A DNA stretch of 46,197 nt from an uncultured Pseudomonadota bacterium (GTDB lineage: Bacteria; Myxococcota_A; UBA796; SXON01). The notes below the pieces were generated by a model, which saw only the letters and a program-made list of their open reading frames with translations, made no database searches and was not told the origin of the DNA. How positions within the stretch are numbered: the stretch's first letter is position 1; every line of letters starts with the position of its first letter. A program made the position numbers and the translations under genes. Positions 40,952 to 46,197 of the stretch are shown here, one piece after another. The DNA is taken from assembly GCA_903921785.1 (NCBI GenBank), contig CAIXRH010000297.1, positions 1 through 46,197 of the forward strand. Reading direction: 5' to 3'.

Positions 40952-41443
40952 ATGCGACCGAAGGTCAAGCTCCCCGTCGTCTATGTGACCGACCCCCACG
41001 GCACGATCCTGAAGGAGTCCGGGGCGGCGAGCGCCTGCCTCGGCCCCTCGGAGGGTCTCTGCTGCCGGGAGGTCGTCGGTGCCGTCACGGAAGACAACCG
41101 CCCCGTCTGCACCGCGACGTGCATGTACGAAGAGCCGCGGGACGCGATGCGCGTGAAGGTGAAGGACAAACCCTTCCGGATGACCTGCGCCGAAGCCGGC
41201 GATCAACGGGTGGTGATCCTCGAGCCCCTGGTCGAGGCCGGCGGTGGCTACGTGTCGCCGCGCGAGCTCGAAGTGCTCGGGCTCATCGCCCAGGGTCTCA
41301 CCAACGCCCGCATCGCCCGCAGGTTGGACCTGTCGAAGTTCACGGTCCGCACCCACGTCGAGCACATCCTCGAGAAGCTGCACGTCCGCACGCGCACGGC
41401 GGCGGTGGCGCGCGCGATCCAGCTCGGAATCCTCGGCGGCTGA
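40952..41443 (+). CDS. LuxR-type HTH regulator with cysteine-rich PAS-like domain
   Basis: 163 residues. The C-terminal half (about 100-163) is a LuxR/FixJ helix-turn-helix: VSPRELEVLGLIAQGLTNARIARRL, then FTVRTHVEHILEKL. The N-terminal half is PAS-like (VVYVTDPHGTIL) and has six cysteines (29, 37, 38, 53, 57, 79). The C...C-x3-C pattern is like PAS domains that read G-x-x-C-x-E-V and P-C-x-x-x-C and may bind a cofactor or metal. There is no receiver domain with a phosphorylatable Asp. It lies 98 bases after the acyl operon and is a good candidate to control it. Confidence 0.85.
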   Translation: MRPKVKLPVVYVTDPHGTILKESGAASACLGPSEGLCCREVVGAVTEDNRPVCTATCMYEEPRDAMRVKVKDKPFRMTCAEAGDQRVVILEPLVEAGGGYVSPRELEVLGLIAQGLTNARIARRLDLSKFTVRTHVEHILEKLHVRTRTAAVARAIQLGILGG

Positions 41444-41500
41444 CCCGTCGGGACGCGCAGGATGCGAAGGGGCTGGGGGGGGCCCACCGGCTTGCCCGCC

Positions 41501-41561
41501 TGGAGCGTCGGCGGTCGAGGAGCCGCCGCGGCGAGAATGGCGAGGCGGGCGCCCGAGATCG
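41501..41561 (+). repeat. Dispersed repeat, copy 2
   Basis: Gap-free partner of 18481-18541. Its ends CTTGCCCGCCT and AGGCGGGC are inverted complements, so it could fold into one long hairpin. Confidence 0.6.
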
Positions 41562-41563
41562 TC

Positions 41564-41862
41564 GTAACAAATATGCATGCGCAATGCAGTAACTATTCCC
41601 CTTCCCCCTCCGGGAGAAGGGGGCGCGCAGCGCCGGATGAGGGGGCTCACAGCGCTGGCGATACGGCGTAACAAGACATGTCTGTCATCGCGCAATTTCT
41701 CCCCTTCTCCCTCCGGGAGAAGGTGGCGCGCAGCGCCGGATGAGGGGACTCACAGCGCTGGCGATACGGCGTAACAAGACATGTCTGTCATCGCGCAATT
41801 TCTCCCCTTCTCCCTCCGGGAGAAGGTGGCGCGCAGCGCCGGATGAGGGGACTCACAGCGCC
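41564..41862. repeat. Tandem 103-bp repeat with internal REP-like hairpin
   Basis: Three copies are aligned by CTCCGGG at 41608, 41711 and 41814, exactly 103 bases apart. Copies two and three are almost identical; copy one has C/T changes, and a decayed tail of a further copy precedes it (41564-41602, starting CGTAACAA). The third stops after CACAGCGC. Each copy has CCTTCTCCC-TCC-GGGAGAAGG. The rest of the 430-base gap 41444-41873 holds no gene. The elements sit between convergent genes and might also terminate transcription. Confidence 0.85.
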
Positions 41863-41873
41863 CGAATTCCACG

Positions 41874-42902
41874 TCACCCCGAAGGCCAAGGCGAAGCGCC
41901 GATGATCCACATGTGGCTGTAGAGCACGCCCACGAACGCCCCGACCGCGATCAGGATCCGCACCACCCCGATCTCGCGGAGCGCCCGCCCCAGGGAGCCC
42001 TTCCCCGCGACGATCCCGGCGAACGGCCAGAGCGACGTCTGCGCGGCGTACTGCGCCCAGGCCTCCCCGTGCTCTGCCGCGAGGCGACGGTCGATGTGGT
42101 AGCTGCCGAGGATGCCGAGGAGGCCGACGCCGCCGAAGAGCAGGAGGCTCGCGACGTCGCCGTTGGGGAAGCAGTGGGCGAGCGCCCAGAAGGAGCTGCT
42201 CACGTTCACCGGGTGGCGGGTGATCCACTGGATGCCGCGCGGCGTGGGCGCCTTCGCGAGGAGGCCACCCTGCCCCGAGAGCGTGGGGCTGGGGGTGCTG
42301 TAGCCGGCCACCTGCGCGAGGAGCACGAAGGGCATCGTGCAGAACGGCACCCACCGCATCCACGGCGCGGGCGCCCAGAGGGGGACGAACGGCGCGCGCG
42401 ACCACGTCCACACCATCGCCGCGAAGGCCACGCCGATCGCCAGGGAATAGAGCCCCAGGAACGCGCCGAGGCCGAGACGGCGGACGCCGGGGCCGCGGAT
42501 CGAGTGGGCGCTCAGGCCGAGGTGCCCGGCCGCGAAGGCGAGGACCGCGACCGCGAGGGCGGCGAGGCCGCCCCGGGCGGGCGCGGAGTCGGGCCCGAGC
42601 GCCTGGAGCGCCGGGAGCAGCGCCTTAGCCTTCGCCTCCCCGACCGCCGCCATCACGTGGTGGGGGTAGCCCACGCGCACCTCCGCCTCGGGGTCGGTCA
42701 TCGCGCGGAGCAGGTAGGCTTCGTCGCGGGGGACGGTGCGGGTCGCGCCGGCGGTGGTGACCTCGACCTCGGCCAGGCCGGCGCCCAGCGGTGGCCCGAC
42801 CCCGGCGGCCGTACCTGCGTCGTGGCACGCGAGGCAGCCCTCGGTGCGCAGCTCGGCCACGGGATCCGCGAAGGCGAGGGAGAGGGAGGCGAGGAGCACC
42901 AT
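41874..42902 (-). CDS. Cytochrome c domain fused to NnrU-family membrane protein
   Basis: 342 residues. A short signal peptide (MVLLASLSLAFA) is followed by a cytochrome c domain with the haem motif CLACH (23-27) and a possible axial Met in PHHVMA (Met84). A transmembrane helix starts near residue 112. Residues about 112-340 match NnrU, with RHPVNVSSSFWALAHCFPNG and LLGILGSYHIDRRL and six or so helices. NnrU proteins occur with denitrification genes and are related to the haem-dependent carotenoid isomerase Z-ISO. Fusion to a c-type haem domain suggests a membrane redox enzyme fed with electrons through the periplasm (inference). Confidence 0.85.
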   Translation of the reverse strand: MVLLASLSLAFADPVAELRTEGCLACHDAGTAAGVGPPLGAGLAEVEVTTAGATRTVPRDEAYLLRAMTDPEAEVRVGYPHHVMAAVGEAKAKALLPALQALGPDSAPARGGLAALAVAVLAFAAGHLGLSAHSIRGPGVRRLGLGAFLGLYSLAIGVAFAAMVWTWSRAPFVPLWAPAPWMRWVPFCTMPFVLLAQVAGYSTPSPTLSGQGGLLAKAPTPRGIQWITRHPVNVSSSFWALAHCFPNGDVASLLLFGGVGLLGILGSYHIDRRLAAEHGEAWAQYAAQTSLWPFAGIVAGKGSLGRALREIGVVRILIAVGAFVGVLYSHMWIIGASPWPSG

Positions 42903-42910
42903 CGGGTCGG

Positions 42911-42918
42911 AACGTATC
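42911..42918 (-). promoter_or_regulatory. -10-like box of the cytochrome c-NnrU gene
   Basis: GATACGTT on the minus strand contains TACGTT, whose T lies 14 bases before the ATG. Confidence 0.4.
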
Positions 42919-42944
42919 GCCTCCGGGGGGGCCGCGGCGGCGCC

Positions 42945-42996
42945 GCGATGGGCAGCCAGCGAGCGCCCGTCGAGCGGATCGGGATCCGCCCATCGC
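42945..42996. promoter_or_regulatory. Nested inverted repeats between divergent genes
   Basis: GCGATGGGC (42945-42953) pairs with GCCCATCGC (42988-42996). Nested inside is GCGGATC-GG-GATCCGC (42974-42989). Both are perfect. They lie in the 233-base divergent region between the NnrU fusion and the serpin and are candidates for operator sites. Confidence 0.4.
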
Positions 42997-43135
42997 CCAG
43001 ATGGGAATGGGAGTCCGAGAGCCCCCCGCCGGCCGCGCCCCCTCGACACCCCATCCATCCCCCGAAAACCGGATGGCGAGCCCCGCGATCCGCGACTATG
43101 TTCACTGCCGCCGGGGCACGGCGGACGGAGTCAAG

Positions 43136-44407
43136 ATGACCCTCCCTCTCCTTTTGTCCCTCCTCAGCGCCTGCTCCAGCGAAACGTCCACCGACACCGG
43201 CGCGGCCGTCGATCCCGGCACCGGCGCGCCGCCAGGCGAGACCGTGATGGGCTCCGTGGAACGCCGGAGTGCGCCATCCACCGCCCACGTGGAGGACCTC
43301 GCCGCCGCCAACAACGACTTCGGCCTCCGCTTCCTCCAGGAAGTCTACGCCGCGGAGCCGAACAACACCGTCGTCTCCCCGTGGAGCCTCCAGGTGGTGC
43401 TCGCGCAGGTGCACGGGGGCGCCAGGGGCGACGCCAAGGCCGCCATCGGCGGCACCTTCGGCTGGACGCTCGCCGACGCCGACCTCCACGAAGCCTTCGA
43501 CGCGACCGACCTCGCCGTGCAGGCCCACAACGACGCGGCCGCCGAACCGCCGGTCGCCGTCACGTCCACCAACCAGATCTTCGTCACCACCGGGTATCCG
43601 CTCGGCGCCCCCTGGCTGGACACGCTCTCCGAGTTCTACGGAACCGGCGTCCAAACTATGGACTTCGCCGCCGATCCCGCCGGTGTGGCTGCCGACATCA
43701 ACGACTGGATCGCCCTCCGCACCGGCGACCGCATCAAGGACCTCATCACCGAAGGCACTGTCTCCGACAACCGGATGCTCCTGGTGAACGCCATCTACTT
43801 CAAGGTGAGCTGGTTCGTGCCGTTCGCCGAGGAGAACACCGCGGACAAGCCCTTCACCCTGGTGGACGGCAGCGAGGTGAGCGTGCCGATGATGTCCGGC
43901 AGCGTGAACGTGCACGGCGCGGAGGGCCCGGGGTACTTCCTCGCGGAAATGCCCTACAGCGACGACGGGCTGGTGATGACGCTGGTCATCCCGGATGAAG
44001 GCACGTTCGCGTCCACGGTCGATACGCTGGCCTGGGCCGACATCCAGGCGACGATCGACAGCGAGGCCTTCTGCGAGGAGTGCCCGGTTCAGCTTCCGAA
44101 GTTCGAGGTGAAGTCGCGCCCCCCGGTGTACGACGTCCTCACCGCCATGGGCATGGCGCCCGCGTTCGGTGGAGACTATTCGGACATCAGCCCCGACCTG
44201 ACGCTCACCAACGTGGAGCAGGCCGGGTTCGTGGCCGTCAACGAGATCGGCACGGAGGCCGCCGCGGCGACCGTGGCCGAGTTCAGCGACTCCGCCACCG
44301 AACCCCCGTTCGGCCCCATCGTGGTGGACCGTCCGTTCTTGTGGTTCATCCGCGAGGTGGAGACCGGCGCGGTGTTGTTCTCGGGGGTGGTCGTGGATCC
44401 GCGGTAG
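43136..44407 (+). CDS. Serpin lipoprotein (serine protease inhibitor)
   Basis: 423 residues with signal MTLPLLLSLLSAC (lipobox Cys13) and a Thr/Gly/Pro linker. The serpin fold is complete: NNDFGLRFLQEV, VVSPWSLQVVLAQVHGGARG, MLLVNAIYFKVSWFVPF and the C-terminal RPFLWFIRE. The hinge of the reactive loop, NEIGTEAAAAT (369-379), has the small residues needed for loop insertion, so the protein should be inhibitory. By counting from the hinge, P1-P1' is near Ser386-Ala387, in a loop about three residues longer than in antitrypsin. Membrane-anchored serpins in bacteria may protect against own or foreign proteases. Confidence 0.95.
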   Translation: MTLPLLLSLLSACSSETSTDTGAAVDPGTGAPPGETVMGSVERRSAPSTAHVEDLAAANNDFGLRFLQEVYAAEPNNTVVSPWSLQVVLAQVHGGARGDAKAAIGGTFGWTLADADLHEAFDATDLAVQAHNDAAAEPPVAVTSTNQIFVTTGYPLGAPWLDTLSEFYGTGVQTMDFAADPAGVAADINDWIALRTGDRIKDLITEGTVSDNRMLLVNAIYFKVSWFVPFAEENTADKPFTLVDGSEVSVPMMSGSVNVHGAEGPGYFLAEMPYSDDGLVMTLVIPDEGTFASTVDTLAWADIQATIDSEAFCEECPVQLPKFEVKSRPPVYDVLTAMGMAPAFGGDYSDISPDLTLTNVEQAGFVAVNEIGTEAAAATVAEFSDSATEPPFGPIVVDRPFLWFIREVETGAVLFSGVVVDPR

Positions 44408-44410
44408 GGG

Positions 44411-44419
44411 CGCTAAGCT
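44411..44419 (+). promoter_or_regulatory. -10 box of the sigma-54 activator gene, leaderless geometry
   Basis: CGCTAAGCT includes TAAGCT (44414-44419), six bases before the ATG at 44426, with only 18 bases between the serpin stop and this start. Confidence 0.45.
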
Positions 44420-44425
44420 CCCCCG

Positions 44426-45752
<1,327 letters not shown>

Positions 45753-45772
<20 letters not shown>

Positions 45773-46197
45773 CGCGGCGCTCGTCGCCGTCCGCGCCGCG
45801 GATTGCGGGGGTGGGGCGCTCGCCGCCGTCTGGAGCTGGGGCAGCGGGAGCGCGGCGTTCTTCGCCCTCGCCGTCCTCCTCGTCGCCTGCGGCACCCCCT
45901 CGGTCGAGGCGGTCAACGCGGGCTCCGGCTGCGTCGGCTGCCACCCGGACGCCCCCGCGGGCAAACACGCCCTCGTCCCCTGCATCTTGTGCCACCTTGG
46001 CAATGCGACCGGTACCGTCGCGGAGACGGCCCACGCCGGCCTGGAGCGGGAGCCCGGCGCGCTGGACACGGTCGACCGCACCTGCGGCACCTGCCACCCC
46101 GAGGAGGTCGCGCGCGTGCGCACCTCGCCGATGACCACCGGCCGCGGCATCCTCGGCGTCGACCGGTTCGCCTTCGGCGAGGCCCAGACGCCAGACA
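45753..46197 (+). CDS. Multihaem cytochrome c lipoprotein, 3' end beyond the window
   Basis: Partial, at least 148 residues. The frame holds three CxxCH motifs (CVGCH, CILCH, CGTCH) within about 55 residues and a lipobox (AVLLVAC) before them. It is therefore an exported, probably outer-membrane or periplasm-anchored multihaem cytochrome. The best start is GTG at 45753, which overlaps the activator gene by 20 bases; this leaves about 43 residues before the cysteine, longer than other lipoproteins here, so the start is uncertain. It may be a target of the adjacent activator, though no -24/-12 promoter was identified. Confidence 0.8.

Noticed and set aside
41564-41862. CRISPR array
   Set aside because: The repeat unit is 103 bases with no unique spacers between copies, and no cas genes are near.
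42270-42300. REP-like insertion inside the NnrU fusion gene (PSPTLSGQGG segment)
   Set aside because: The sequence hints at such an element, but no palindrome arms could be matched and the frame is intact.

Overview
This is a GC-rich (roughly 70% by eye), gene-dense bacterial chromosome segment. Several secreted proteins are lipoproteins whose lipobox cysteine is followed by Asp/Thr/Ser-rich linkers. There is also a Ser/Thr kinase fused to a large regulatory region, a caspase-like protein, serpin, CotH-type and PPC-domain secreted proteins, and a multihaem cytochrome. Together these suggest Myxococcota or a related former deltaproteobacterium; this is inference, as there is no rRNA to anchor it. 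No tRNA, rRNA, CRISPR array, transposase, integrase or phage module was seen. Genes are mostly in tight operons whose members overlap by 1, 4 or 8 bases (ATGA, GTGA, TGATG), which fixed many start codons.

Layout. 0.1-2.4 kb: a sigma-70 family factor and trpS on the minus strand. 2.5-6.9 kb: an operon of PPC lipoprotein, CotH-like lipoprotein and alpha/beta hydrolase, then another lipoprotein. 7.0-10.0 kb: an ABC ATPase/permease pair, divergent from a secreted protein and a small membrane protein. 10.0-18.3 kb (minus): M1 aminopeptidase with HEAT-like tail, ROK-type protein, App1/HAD-like protein, a caspase-like protein lacking its cysteine, miaB, and a small coupled ORF. 18.3-18.7 kb: a gene-free island of repeats. 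19.3-27.6 kb (minus): a PRC-barrel protein, then fbp, alpha/beta hydrolase, a 1051-residue Ser/Thr kinase, aldehyde dehydrogenase and a DUF429 protein as one overlapping run. 27.6-30.1 kb (plus): RNA uracil methyltransferase, a His-rich/Nfu-N fusion and an outer-membrane-type protein. 30.1-33.8 kb (minus): cysteine desulfurase, ComEA-like HhH protein, tsaE and a propeller-like lipoprotein. 33.9-35.2 kb: a MepA-like peptidase and a 37-residue membrane peptide between two palindromes. 35.3-40.9 kb: a five-gene acyl-carrier operon (fatty acyl-AMP ligase, NAD-dependent dehydrogenase, ACP, acyl-CoA dehydrogenase-like flavoprotein, B12-binding radical SAM enzyme), followed by a cysteine-rich LuxR-type regulator. 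41.5-41.9 kb: a 103-bp tandem repeat. 41.9-46.2 kb: a cytochrome c-NnrU fusion, a serpin lipoprotein, a sigma-54 activator and the start of a multihaem cytochrome c lipoprotein.

The strongest candidate for an undescribed system is the 35.3-40.9 kb operon. It can load a fatty acid on a dedicated carrier protein and modify it while tethered, but it has no ketosynthase, PKS or NRPS. A second, genome-scale signal is regulatory. Fourteen genes have a TA dinucleotide exactly 12-14 nt before the ATG, in several cases inside a GGTTACC heptamer, and no clear Shine-Dalgarno. This is what leaderless transcripts with a -10 box would look like. It also fits the unusually short signal peptides seen here, because it fixes their start codons.
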